Assembly (NCBI GenBank): GCA_020635905.1
Contig: JACJYV010000007.1
Span: 124,001-188,000 of the forward strand
Origin: Bacteroidia bacterium
GTDB lineage: Bacteria > Bacteroidota > Bacteroidia > J057 > JADKCL01
Direction of reading: 5' to 3'
Length of the DNA: 64,000 bases
Shown here: in pieces, positions 8,079-16,534 of the stretch
How positions within the stretch are numbered: position 1 is the stretch's first letter
Layout of the letters: each line of letters starts with the position of its first letter
The notes under the pieces: model-generated
Seen by the model: the letters and a program-made list of their open reading frames with translations, nothing else
Told to the model about the DNA's origin: nothing
Databases searched by the model: none
Translations under genes and position numbers: made by a program

Positions 8079-8714
8079 TTAGTTGAGCTTTGGGGTGGGA
8101 AATTCAGGGTCATTGCCAAGGACTTCTTCCAGTTGTTTCAGGCAGCGGGATTTCTGGGTGCGGACTACTTCTGCGTTTTTAAAGCCAAGTGCAGCCGCAA
8201 TTTCGGTCATCGAATAGCCCCAATAGCCCCATTTGAGGATGATTTCCCTGCATTTGCCCCTGAAGGTCTCCAATACATCCATCAGAGCGTCGAAGGCCTC
8301 AGAAAGCAGAATCTCATAAAAGGGATCCTGACTTCCTTCAGGACTGAGTGTCTCTGGAATGGGGTCTTTTTCAAGGCGTTGTCCCCGGCCATTTTTGCGC
8401 AGGTGATCGATGCATTTGTTTTTGGTAAGCAGGTAGAGGTAGGTCGAAACGCTGTATTGGGGGTCAAATTTTCCCAGTCTGATGTAGCGAATCAGGCCCA
8501 TGACTGCATCCGTATAGGCATCAATGGCCTCCTCCTTTTCCAGTTTATACCAGCGCCAGAATTTCCATTGGTAGCCTTTAAAATAATCGATCAGTTCAGT
8601 GGTCATACGCTCCATGGCGATGCCTCCTTCTAAGACAGCAGCAATAAATTCCGCCTGAGGAAAGCCTTTGGGGTCGATCTCAGGGCCATCATTGGATAGA
8701 TTGAAAAATTTCAT
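8079..8714 (-). CDS. ECF-type RNA polymerase sigma factor
   Basis: 211 residues. Region 2 (about 35-110) contains AIDAYTDAVMGLIRYIRLGKF and STYLYLLTKNKCIDHLRK. Region 4 (about 136-200) contains the helix-turn-helix GYSMTEIAAALGFKNAEVVR. The spacing without regions 1 and 3 is that of an extracytoplasmic-function sigma factor, here of the type found with TPR and CHAT proteins in Saprospiria. It is the first gene of the three-gene minus-strand operon and probably controls that operon among others. No canonical housekeeping promoter was found upstream, which would fit self-regulation. Confidence 0.85.
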   Translation of the reverse strand: MKFFNLSNDGPEIDPKGFPQAEFIAAVLEGGIAMERMTTELIDYFKGYQWKFWRWYKLEKEEAIDAYTDAVMGLIRYIRLGKFDPQYSVSTYLYLLTKNKCIDHLRKNGRGQRLEKDPIPETLSPEGSQDPFYEILLSEAFDALMDVLETFRGKCREIILKWGYWGYSMTEIAAALGFKNAEVVRTQKSRCLKQLEEVLGNDPEFPTPKLN

Positions 8715-9105
8715 ACAAATTTCTTTAAAAAAGTTTCGGTTGAGTGTTCACGTTTTTGGGTGCTGTGCGAATAATAGAATAAAGGGCCAAATGCGGCGAG
8801 ATTCCCAGGTGGGATGGGGAATTGAAACGCAGGTGGCTTCAGGACTTTGAATCCTGACCGTCACCAGGCCTGAACCTGAATGCTGAAAAATTTTTGTCTT
8901 CCGCGAGATTGAATAGTCAAAGGCAAAGGTACGTCATTTCGTCCATATTGTCAACGCGGCAGAATAAGGAGCTGGAAGTGATTCAGGAATTTTTGACCAA
9001 TCAGTAACCAAACAGGAAAAATAGTTGGGCATCGGGGAGATTTCGACCCGGGGCCTGCCAAGCGCGCGGCGAACTATTTTTCACAATTTCAAACCTATTA
9101 ATTCA
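8715..9105. other. intergenic region between divergent genes
   Basis: 391 bases separating the sigma operon from the exported protein at 9106. No gene, tRNA or strong promoter was recognised. A short hairpin (CAGGA-CTTTGAA-TCCTG, about 8840-8856) is the only structure seen. Confidence 0.4.
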
Positions 9106-9567
9106 ATGAAACCTTTTGTGATTCAGGAGCAGGATACTCCATGGGATTATTCTGTCCGCTCTTTCGGAAAATTTTGTTTGTTTTTTGTTTTCATTTTGCT
9201 GGTTTCGGCCCATCCCGGGCAGGTTTTTGCCACCCAACCTGAAGGCGGGGAAAATTTTGTCAGCCACCAATTGACATTTCCCTCTTATCAAAAATGGGTG
9301 CTGGAACTCACGGCCGCGGAATGCGCAGAAGCCTCCGCAGAGGTAACCCTCGATCCCGGATTTGTGGCCATTTGCCCTTCGGGCTCTGTGACTGCAACCC
9401 TGGATGCCAGCAGCCACACGCTCACGGTCTGGCTTTTTGACTGCAACCCGTCCACTTCAGGCGATCTGGCTCTGATTGAGGTCTGGCAAAGGGGGGAAAC
9501 CCTGGTCAAAAAGTATCGGCTTGAGTCAGCAGGCGGCCAGGTGATCATTGTGCTGGTAGAAGATTAA
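9106..9567 (+). CDS. small exported protein of unknown function
   Basis: 153 residues from ATG 9106; a frame extension to 9025 adds 27 residues with no signal character and is less likely. Residues about 17-40 are a hydrophobic export signal (FGKFCLFFVFILLVSA followed by HPGQVFA). The mature part is short, with two or more cysteines (C66, C84 and C109 region) and beta-rich sequence ending in a run of valines (GGQVIIVLVED). It has the look of a small periplasmic or surface protein, but no family was recognised. The shared terminator at 9589-9621 follows its stop codon. Confidence 0.6.
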   Translation: MKPFVIQEQDTPWDYSVRSFGKFCLFFVFILLVSAHPGQVFATQPEGGENFVSHQLTFPSYQKWVLELTAAECAEASAEVTLDPGFVAICPSGSVTATLDASSHTLTVWLFDCNPSTSGDLALIEVWQRGETLVKKYRLESAGGQVIIVLVED

Positions 9568-9588
9568 AATACCTTGCAATTCTGTCAA

Positions 9589-9621
9589 AAAAGCCCGTCC
9601 CATTTGGTGGCGGGCTTTTTT
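9589..9621. terminator. bidirectional intrinsic terminator
   Basis: AAAGCCCGTCC, loop CATTTGGT, GGCGGGCTTTTTT: a GC-rich stem flanked by A and T runs, working in both directions. It sits between the convergent genes ending at 9567 and 9620. Confidence 0.8.
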
Positions 9622-11125
9622 ATGGGCTGGCTTTGTGCAAAAGCCAGTCTCTGGATATTACGGGCGGCCCTGTTTCAATCCTGGATTTGAGATCTGCCAG
9701 GGCTGCGGGCCTCAGGGCGGGCGGACCCGCCTCAATGCGGCAAAGTTCCTGGGAAAAGAGGGTGAAACGCACAAATTTTTGTCGGGTTTGGGCAGGCAGG
9801 GTCTGGTTTTTTCGGGCGGAACGTCCGAAATTATAAGCTTCCCGCTCACAATCTTCCCATTTTTGCCGCTCAAACAGTGCCCTGACGTAATAGCCCTTGA
9901 CGCTGAGGGCGAAATTGGGGTCGTGAGAATCCTTGAGGGGCTGCAAGGCCCGAAAAAAGTAATCTTCAGCAGCCGCAAAGTCGGTCTGTCTGAATTTTAA
10001 GATTCCAAGTGCGAAATCCCGGGCAATTTCCCGCATCTCCTTCAACAGCAGGGCACTGTACTTTTCAACAAATTTCCCGGCCCGGCCGAAATCTCCAAGC
10101 CGGGAAAACATGTCCACGATATTTTTGAACTGGCGGTGGTCAAGGTATTCCACCCCGTCTGAAACTTCCAGCAGGATGCGGTTATCCAGTTGAAATTCCA
10201 GCAGCCGCATGAGTTTGTTGCCAAATAAATCAGATTCCTCTGCATGATTAGCGGCACGGTGCAGGTTGTAGCGAATGGTACACAGGTTGGTGGCATGACT
10301 GCACAGATTAAGGGCTTCATTCTTGCCAAAATGCGTGGCCTGGGCCAAAATCAGTTCCTCAAGTTTGAGGTAGGGGCGGGTACTGGAAGCATTTTTGAGA
10401 CATTTGAAGATCAGGGAATAAATTCTGATCAGGGGTTCAGTCTGGTCCGGGTTTTTGCGGATGAATTTGAGCAGAGGGCGCAGCAAAGGAGGAGGTTGGA
10501 AGGGGATATTGGCCTCCTGGGCATGAATGTACATGTTGCAGGCCAGTTTGAGCAGAGAAAGGGTATGAAATGCATCCAGAGCCTGCCATTCGCCTTGGTA
10601 ACGATCAGGGGAATGGGCATAGTTTTTTTCCTGGCGACTTGAGAAAATATCCCATTGCTCGCTCAGATCCATCTTGTAAAGGTACCAGTTTTCTGTGCGT
10701 GGAAGGTTTTCCAGGCTTTTCAGCCCCTTTTTCTGGTAAAGCCAGGGGAAATAGGGATCCCATTTCAATTCATTGGCCTGGTGAAGGGCCAGGCGCCAGA
10801 CCAGGGCTTCATTCTGGCGGTAGCTTAGAAAAGCTTCAAATTCGAAGTAATGCTCCAGAATGGGAGACAGGCGGCGTCTGAGGTGACTTCGGGTGGCCGG
10901 ATCAGCATAAGATTTTCCCGGGAAAACCAATTCTGCCAGAGCCGCTTCAGGATTGGCCGGAATTTTCCGCAGGATTTGTCCCATGCAATCCAGGATTTCC
11001 CCCGCTTTGGGACTGTTGGCGTGGAGGGGAGAAATCAGATACTCTTTGAACTGCAGCCATTTTTCCGGATTTCGGGCCAGCGGTTCGAAGAAATACAGAA
11101 TTTTTTTCAGACGGCTGCTTTCCAT
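9620..11125 (-). CDS. hypothetical helical-repeat protein, 501 aa
   Basis: I cannot name this family. The protein is cytoplasmic (no signal peptide) and all-helical in appearance, with TPR-like pairs, for example EIARDFALGILKFRQTDFAAAEDYFFRAL near residues 365-393. The N-terminus begins MESSRLKKILYFFEPLARNP and goes on to a segment of short leaf-like repeats. Proteins of about 500 residues with this start are familiar from Saprospiria genomes as uncharacterised. It stands alone, converging on the small exported protein. Confidence 0.65.
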   Translation of the reverse strand: MESSRLKKILYFFEPLARNPEKWLQFKEYLISPLHANSPKAGEILDCMGQILRKIPANPEAALAELVFPGKSYADPATRSHLRRRLSPILEHYFEFEAFLSYRQNEALVWRLALHQANELKWDPYFPWLYQKKGLKSLENLPRTENWYLYKMDLSEQWDIFSSRQEKNYAHSPDRYQGEWQALDAFHTLSLLKLACNMYIHAQEANIPFQPPPLLRPLLKFIRKNPDQTEPLIRIYSLIFKCLKNASSTRPYLKLEELILAQATHFGKNEALNLCSHATNLCTIRYNLHRAANHAEESDLFGNKLMRLLEFQLDNRILLEVSDGVEYLDHRQFKNIVDMFSRLGDFGRAGKFVEKYSALLLKEMREIARDFALGILKFRQTDFAAAEDYFFRALQPLKDSHDPNFALSVKGYYVRALFERQKWEDCEREAYNFGRSARKNQTLPAQTRQKFVRFTLFSQELCRIEAGPPALRPAALADLKSRIETGPPVISRDWLLHKASP

Positions 11126-11378
11126 GTTCGAGGGTTGAGTGTAATTAAATTTACATAAAAAGTGTGAATTTGGATTTTTTTAAGAATTATTCATGCCTCC
11201 TGACTGTAATTAAGCCCTTCAATTCGCAATGGTTAACAGGCGCTCCCTTCCCAATTTCGAAGTGTATTCGAAAACAATGAAAGGAGGATTATGACAATTT
11301 AAACCTTTGGGGCTTTGGCCCTGAACCTTTTTGAATAGTCATCAGGCTGACTCTCCATTTCAAACAACCTGATTTTGT

Positions 11379-11386
11379 TATCTTTT
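11379..11386 (+). promoter_or_regulatory. possible -7 promoter box
   Basis: TATCTTTT is one base from the Bacteroidota -7 consensus TAnnTTTG, with a weak upstream TTTC box at 11358-11361 (17-bp spacer). It lies 15 bases before the start of the lipoprotein at 11401. Confidence 0.3.
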
Positions 11387-11400
11387 AAACAATAGAAATT

Positions 11401-11766
11401 ATGAAAAAATACCTTTATTCACTTGTCGCGGTTATTATGCTTTCCTCTTGTTCGGGGACGTTCCGAGGCCTGACAAATAATTTTAACAACCAAAATACTG
11501 TTGTCCAATTATCTCAGAAAAATTATAAAGTAATTGGGTACGTCTCCGGGGAGGCAACCGCCACCTATCTTTTTGGCATTGGTGGTTTGGCGAGAAAGAC
11601 TCTGGTTGAGCAGGCAAAATCAGAAATGTTTAAAAAGGCGGAGTTGGACGGCGGGGCAAAAGCAATTGTCAATATGGGTATTGAAACCACCAATAAATCC
11701 ATATTAGGCATTTATAACCAGACTACAATAACTGCTTATGGCCACGTTGTGGAGTTTTTAGAATAA
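11401..11766 (+). CDS. DUF6567-family lipoprotein
   Basis: 121 residues. A lipoprotein signal (residues 1-17) ends in L-S-S-C-S. The mature part has NYKVIGYVSGEATATYLFGI, then GGLARKTLVEQAKSEMFKKA and a C-terminal AYGHVVEFLE. This order matches the small Bacteroidota lipoproteins grouped as DUF6567, whose function is unknown. It is probably attached to the outer membrane, facing the periplasm. The neighbour at 11892 is also a small lipoprotein, about 125 bases downstream. Confidence 0.8.
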   Translation: MKKYLYSLVAVIMLSSCSGTFRGLTNNFNNQNTVVQLSQKNYKVIGYVSGEATATYLFGIGGLARKTLVEQAKSEMFKKAELDGGAKAIVNMGIETTNKSILGIYNQTTITAYGHVVEFLE

Positions 11767-11891
11767 TTTTTTAAAACCTCGGCGAACACGGAATCTTTCT
11801 ATAAGGACTGCTTCACGAACGCCAATTTTCGAAGCCGAACTGAGGTTACCGGGTTTTAAGAGGTTCCTTTTAACCACATATTAAAAAACTT

Positions 11892-12434
11892 ATGAAAAAG
11901 TATGCATTACCTCTTTTGTTCCTGTTATGTATTTCATGGACAAGTTTCTCCTGTTCAAAGGAGCAGATTGGAAGTGGAGGAGAAGTTTCAGGGACTATCA
12001 ATGGAATTTCCTATCAATCTTCTGACCATATTTCGAGGGTGATCAATGAGAAGGAACCCCTTGGATCGTGTTTTTTTGGAACAGAAATTTTCCTTGAAGT
12101 GACACCATCAGACACTCATTCGATCAAAATTGACTTTTTTCACCTGGGTCAAATGGCGTTAAAAGATTTGGAAAAGGACAAAAAATTCTCCAATGATTTC
12201 AACACCTGGCAGGTACTGCTTACGCTGAGATACAGGGACGATTTCAATGATATTGATGCTTACGCCAATTCTGACCTTATATCCTACATTTCATTTTCAA
12301 AAATAAAAACAGGAAGCAATAAAGTCTCCGGCAGTTTTGAATTGAATATGGAGGATTATGCAAATGGCAGCACCGTTGATTACCAAATTTTAGGAGAATT
12401 CAACAACCTTGGTTATTCCGTGGATTCAAATTGA
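11892..12434 (+). CDS. hypothetical lipoprotein, 180 aa
   Basis: A lipoprotein signal occupies residues 1-21 (SWTSFSC, then SKEQIGSGG). The mature domain begins with VSGTINGISYQSSD, a pattern common to Bacteroidota lipoproteins with a small beta-sandwich that start with a G-T-x-N-G/W motif. The end (FSKIKTGSNKVSGSFELNME) fits the same fold. No enzymatic residues are apparent and no family name is certain. Lower GC than surrounding genes. Confidence 0.7.
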   Translation: MKKYALPLLFLLCISWTSFSCSKEQIGSGGEVSGTINGISYQSSDHISRVINEKEPLGSCFFGTEIFLEVTPSDTHSIKIDFFHLGQMALKDLEKDKKFSNDFNTWQVLLTLRYRDDFNDIDAYANSDLISYISFSKIKTGSNKVSGSFELNMEDYANGSTVDYQILGEFNNLGYSVDSN

Positions 12435-12838
12435 AAGTTGATTCATTCAAAAAATGATTTTTGAGCCCTGACTCCCAATTATTTCCAGAAGCATTGGGGA
12501 AAAATGGAAAGGGAGTTAATGAGTTCAGAAGATTATTAATCAAGCGAATATTCCCCAATCATTGTTCTAAGTCACCCTTTTGCTTGCAATCGGGTGGCTT
12601 TTTTTTACCCCCAAATTTTCTTTACCCCATTTCCCCAATCCCGCTTTTTTATTTAAGGGAATTCCCCTGAATTCCCCTTCCATCTCACCCCCCTTCTCAA
12701 TATTCACCAATTCTCTTTGTGACCCCAGGCGGGAGTTGCAAAAATCGCAAATCTTCGGGCGAAGGTTCCATAATTCGCAGTTTGGGGCGGTTTTTCGGGG
12801 CTAACTTGAGCTCATTCTCAACCGAAAAACTAATTCTA
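12435..12838. other. intergenic region upstream of the lipid operon
   Basis: 404 bases with a terminator at 12571-12607 and no convincing gene. Reading frames here lack start sites or protein-like composition. Confidence 0.5.
12571..12607 (+). terminator. intrinsic terminator
   Basis: GTCACCC, 13-base loop, GGGTGGC followed by TTTTTTTT: a stable stem with one G-T pair and a run of eight T. It follows the lipoprotein gene at 11892-12434. Confidence 0.7.
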
Positions 12839-14908
12839 ATGGAACTTTTAGCAACTTTGCCCCCCGGAATCTTAAGCCTGCTCGCCTTTGCCGCCTTCTC
12901 TGTTTTCTACTTTGGATTTGGCTACGCTTCCTGGAAAATTGCCCTGGCCACCCCCCGCTTCGCGGGGGAAATGACCCGGGTGTTCCCACAGGCACCCGCC
13001 GGAAAAAGGATGCACCAGGAGGTGCTGTACTCGGTCATTTGCCTCGGGCTCTTCGCCCTCGCCGCCGAACTCACCCTGTTCCTGGGTCACCAGCAAATCA
13101 ACCGCCTGTACTTTGACTTTTCCGCCTTCGGCTGGATCTGGTTCATAGCCAGCATTATGCTGGCCCAGGCCCTGCAGGACCTGTATATTTACCTGACCCA
13201 CCGCCTCCTGCACCACCCCTGGCTCATGAAAAAGGTGCACAAAGTGCACCACCTTTCCCTGGAGGCCTCGCCTTTTGCCGCCCATTCTTTCCACCCCGTG
13301 GAATCCCTGATTCATGCCCTGGCCATGGTCATTATCCCCTTCATCCTGCCCATGCACCCCCTCGCTGTCCTGATTTTCTTTGCCTATTTCATGGCGGCCA
13401 ACATCCTCGGGCACATGGGCATTGAATTGTTTCCGCCCTGGCTCGACCATACCCTTTTTAGAAAACTGGTCAATTCGCCCACCCAACATGCCATGCACCA
13501 CGCAAAATTCAGAGGCAATTACGGGGTTTATACCAATATCTGGGACCTGGCTTTTGGCACGCTTTTGTCTGAAAATCCACCTGTGAAGGCTGGAAAGGAG
13601 GAAAATTCTGAGGATGTAATGCTGCAGAATAAGGCTGATAAGGAAGTTGAATTCCCCAAACCCCATGCCCTGGACCCGGTGAAAGTGGTCATGCAAATGG
13701 TGGACGCCAAAGGCGCTTTTCCGCAAATGCGCATTGTTTCCAGCGCTCCTTCCCCCCAAATCACCATGGACGGGCGAAATCTGCAGATGTTTTGCACCAA
13801 TAACTACCTCAATCTCTCCACCCATCCCGCGGTCATGGAAGCTGCGGTTGAAAGTACCCTCGAATTTGGATCGGGTGCGGGCGGATCACGCATGATTTCG
13901 GGCACCACTTCCCTGCATGTGGAACTGGAAAAGGAACTGGCCGCGCTCAAAGGAGGGGAGGATTGCCTCGTGTTTTCATCGGGTTACATGGCCAATCTGG
14001 GCGCTATAACTGCTCTGGCCAATCCTTTGGCCGCGGTGGCCCGCGACCTGCCCAGGGAGGTACTGCGCACCCTGCACCAAAAAACCGTGATCATTGGCGA
14101 CGAACTGAATCATGCATCCATCATTGACGCCTGCAAACTGGCTAAGGTCGATTACATCACCTACCGTCACATGGACATGCAGGATCTGCGTGAAAAGCTG
14201 GAAAAATACCGTGCCAACCGCCTGATTGTGGTCACGGACGGGATTTTCAGCATGGATGGAACCATTGCGCCCCTGCCCCAAATCGTGGCCCTGGCCAAAG
14301 AGTTTAAGGCCATGACTATGGTGGACGATGCCCACGCCACGGGCGTGATCGGGCCCAATGGCGGCGGCACGACCGACTATTACGGGCTCAAAGGGCAGGT
14401 TGACATCGAAATTGGGACCCTCAACAAGGCCCTGGCCGGCGTGGGTGGATTTATCGTGGCCAGCCGCGAGGTGTGCCGTTTTTTGCGCATTTCATCCCGT
14501 CCATACATATTCTCGGCGGCCCTCCCACCTTCGGTGGTAAGCGCCCTGACCCAGGCGGTTCGCCTGGTGAAAAGCGAACCCGAATTGCGCGAAAACCTGT
14601 TTTCCAACATCCGCGCCATGTGCCACCACCTGCGGGCCAGCGGCCTGATCTCCCAAACTTTTGAAACGCCCATCATTCCCGTGATCATTGGCGATGAAAC
14701 CAAAGCCGCGGAAATCTCCAAAGAGCTGTATGAGCTTGGGTATTTTGTGCCTGCTGTGCGCTGGCCGGCCGTACCCAAAGGCAGTGCCCGCCTGCGGGTC
14801 ACCCTTATGTCTGGGCATACCCGGACCCAGATTGAGACCTTTGCCCAAACCCTGAGCCGCGTTTTCCGCAAGCACGGGGTGATTTCTTCCCTTTCAAACG
14901 CCCTGTAA
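12839..14908 (+). CDS. fused fatty-acid/sterol hydroxylase-like domain and alpha-oxoamine synthase (SPT-like)
   Basis: 689 residues from ATG 12839. Residues about 60-245 are a membrane-bound di-iron hydroxylase of the sterol desaturase superfamily, with His clusters HRLLHH (121-126), HKVHH (134-138) and HAMHH (217-221) between hydrophobic helices. Residues about 280-685 are a complete PLP enzyme of the alpha-oxoamine synthase family: GSGAGGSRMISGT (344-356), NHASIID (424-430), DDAHATG (496-502) and the PLP lysine K530 in GTLNKALAGVGG. Members condense an amino acid with an acyl thioester, as in serine palmitoyltransferase or cysteate acyltransferase. An SDR gene follows after one base, as expected for reducing the 3-keto product. 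The fusion suggests hydroxylation of the same lipid. Serine versus cysteate as substrate cannot be decided by eye. Confidence 0.85.
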   Translation: MELLATLPPGILSLLAFAAFSVFYFGFGYASWKIALATPRFAGEMTRVFPQAPAGKRMHQEVLYSVICLGLFALAAELTLFLGHQQINRLYFDFSAFGWIWFIASIMLAQALQDLYIYLTHRLLHHPWLMKKVHKVHHLSLEASPFAAHSFHPVESLIHALAMVIIPFILPMHPLAVLIFFAYFMAANILGHMGIELFPPWLDHTLFRKLVNSPTQHAMHHAKFRGNYGVYTNIWDLAFGTLLSENPPVKAGKEENSEDVMLQNKADKEVEFPKPHALDPVKVVMQMVDAKGAFPQMRIVSSAPSPQITMDGRNLQMFCTNNYLNLSTHPAVMEAAVESTLEFGSGAGGSRMISGTTSLHVELEKELAALKGGEDCLVFSSGYMANLGAITALANPLAAVARDLPREVLRTLHQKTVIIGDELNHASIIDACKLAKVDYITYRHMDMQDLREKLEKYRANRLIVVTDGIFSMDGTIAPLPQIVALAKEFKAMTMVDDAHATGVIGPNGGGTTDYYGLKGQVDIEIGTLNKALAGVGGFIVASREVCRFLRISSRPYIFSAALPPSVVSALTQAVRLVKSEPELRENLFSNIRAMCHHLRASGLISQTFETPIIPVIIGDETKAAEISKELYELGYFVPAVRWPAVPKGSARLRVTLMSGHTRTQIETFAQTLSRVFRKHGVISSLSNAL

Positions 14909-14909
14909 A

Positions 14910-15776
14910 ATGACAACCATGAACCCAACCATCCAAAAAACAGCCCTCATCACGGGCGCATCCTCAGGCATAGGAAAAGCCATTGCCCGGACCTTTCTGG
15001 AAAAAGGCATGATCGTGTACGGCGCCAGCCGTCAGCCGGGGAGGCTGGAAAAAGGCATCAGGCCCCTGCTCATGGACGTGGCCGATCCTGCGGCAGTGGA
15101 AAAGGGCGTGGAGCAGATCAAAAGTGAAACGGGCAGGCTGGATATTCTGGTTAATTGCGCGGGAATCAGCCTGGTGGGTGCGATCGAACACCATTCTCCT
15201 GAGGAAGCCGACCTGCAGATGCGCACCAATTTTACCGGCAGCCTCAACCTGATCCGCGCCGTACTGCCTCAGATGTGGAAGCAGCGCAGTGGACTGATTA
15301 TCAATGTTTCATCCATCGCGGGACGGGTGGCTTTGCCCTTTCAGGGGATTTACAGTTCCAGCAAATTTGCCCTCGAAGGATTGACTGAGTCGCTGCGCCT
15401 GGAATTGTTTGGCTCCGGGATCCACGCCTGCCTGATCGAGCCGGGCGATTTCAGCACAGAAATTGTGAAAAACCGGATTTTTTGTCAGGCCAGTCAGGGC
15501 GAAAATGCCTATGCAGATAATTATCAGCGGGCTTATGCCCTGATGGAACAGGAGGAACTCCACGGACCTGGCCCGGAACGGATTGGGCAACTGGCCTGGA
15601 AAATTACCCGCCTGAAAAATCCCCGTTTACGTTACACTACGGGTAAATTGATGCAGCGGCTGGCTCCCCGGGTCAAAAATCTGATTCCTGATATCTGGTT
15701 TGAATTCATTTTGAGAATGAATTACAAGATCAAACGCCCCGCGACCCCATCCTCTTTTTTAATCTCAAACCCATAA
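14910..15776 (+). CDS. short-chain dehydrogenase/reductase, probable 3-keto long-chain-base reductase
   Basis: 288 residues. The NAD(P)-binding motif TGASSGIG is at 15-22, NCAG at 82-85, catalytic Ser in NVSSIAG (132-138), and Y148-x-x-x-K152 in the YSSSK motif. The C-terminal 40 residues are amphipathic (LAPRVKNLIPDIWFEFILRM), as in lipid-handling SDRs. It starts one base after the stop of the SPT-like fusion, so the two are coupled. The likely step is reduction of 3-ketosphinganine or 3-ketocapnine to the alcohol. This role is inferred from context; the fold and active site are seen directly. A second ATG three codons in (14919) is an equal candidate for the start. Confidence 0.85.
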   Translation: MTTMNPTIQKTALITGASSGIGKAIARTFLEKGMIVYGASRQPGRLEKGIRPLLMDVADPAAVEKGVEQIKSETGRLDILVNCAGISLVGAIEHHSPEEADLQMRTNFTGSLNLIRAVLPQMWKQRSGLIINVSSIAGRVALPFQGIYSSSKFALEGLTESLRLELFGSGIHACLIEPGDFSTEIVKNRIFCQASQGENAYADNYQRAYALMEQEELHGPGPERIGQLAWKITRLKNPRLRYTTGKLMQRLAPRVKNLIPDIWFEFILRMNYKIKRPATPSSFLISNP

Positions 15777-15787
15777 ACGGAGGCAAA

Positions 15788-16534
15788 ATGGAAAATCACA
15801 TCATCATAGAGCCCCTGAGTTCGCTGTGGCTGCAAATGATCCTGATTACGGCTTTTAGTATCGTGCTGGTCATCATTTTGGGTCAGTTTGCCAGCCCCTC
15901 TGACCGGAAAATCCTTGAAAAAGCCATGGGAATTGCCTTTCTGGGCTGTGCGATCCTCATTCATCCCTACCTGATCGCCACGGGCAACTGGCACGTGGAA
16001 GATTCTCTGCCTCTGCATGCCTGCCACCTGACTGGCATTCTGAGCGGGGTGGTGATGTTTTGGCGCAATCAGAAAGTGTATGAAATCCTGATTTACTGGG
16101 GCATTCCGGGCGCCTTTCATTCACTTTTGACCCCCGAATTGCCCCACGGTCTGAACGGAATTTACCTGCTGGAATACTATCTCAGTCACGGAGGAATCAT
16201 CCTGGCTGCCCTCTACCTGACCCTGGTCTGCGGCATGAAACCGGCCCGCGGCTCGTGGAAATCCATGATCCTGTGGTCACAAATCGTGCTGCCCGTGATC
16301 GGCCTCGCCAACTGGCTCAGCGGCGGAAATTACATGTACCTGGCCGAAAAACCCATGGCCGACAATCCTTTCATCATGGGCGACTGGCCCTGGTACATCC
16401 TCATGCTGGAAGTGATGATGTTGCTCCATTTTCTGCTCATGTACCTGCCATTTCACCTCAGATACTATCGCAAAGCTGTTTTCCAGCAAAATTCACCCGA
16501 AGTGATCCGCAAACCTCAAAGCAACCAATCATGA
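15788..16534 (+). CDS. TIGR02206-family (YwaF-like) integral membrane protein
   Basis: 248 residues with about six transmembrane segments. It carries the family pattern LPLHACHLTG, then YWGIPGAFHSLLTPELPHG, YLSHGGIILAALYLTL and DWPWYILMLEV. Function is unknown in general. Located 11 bases after the SDR and overlapping the sulfotransferase by ATGA, so it belongs to the lipid operon and may help handle or move the product in the membrane. Confidence 0.85.
   Translation: MENHIIIEPLSSLWLQMILITAFSIVLVIILGQFASPSDRKILEKAMGIAFLGCAILIHPYLIATGNWHVEDSLPLHACHLTGILSGVVMFWRNQKVYEILIYWGIPGAFHSLLTPELPHGLNGIYLLEYYLSHGGIILAALYLTLVCGMKPARGSWKSMILWSQIVLPVIGLANWLSGGNYMYLAEKPMADNPFIMGDWPWYILMLEVMMLLHFLLMYLPFHLRYYRKAVFQQNSPEVIRKPQSNQS

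Noticed and set aside
12872..13825. 317-codon minus-strand frame opposite the hydroxylase-SPT fusion
   Set aside because: Antisense; the plus strand carries all His clusters and PLP motifs.
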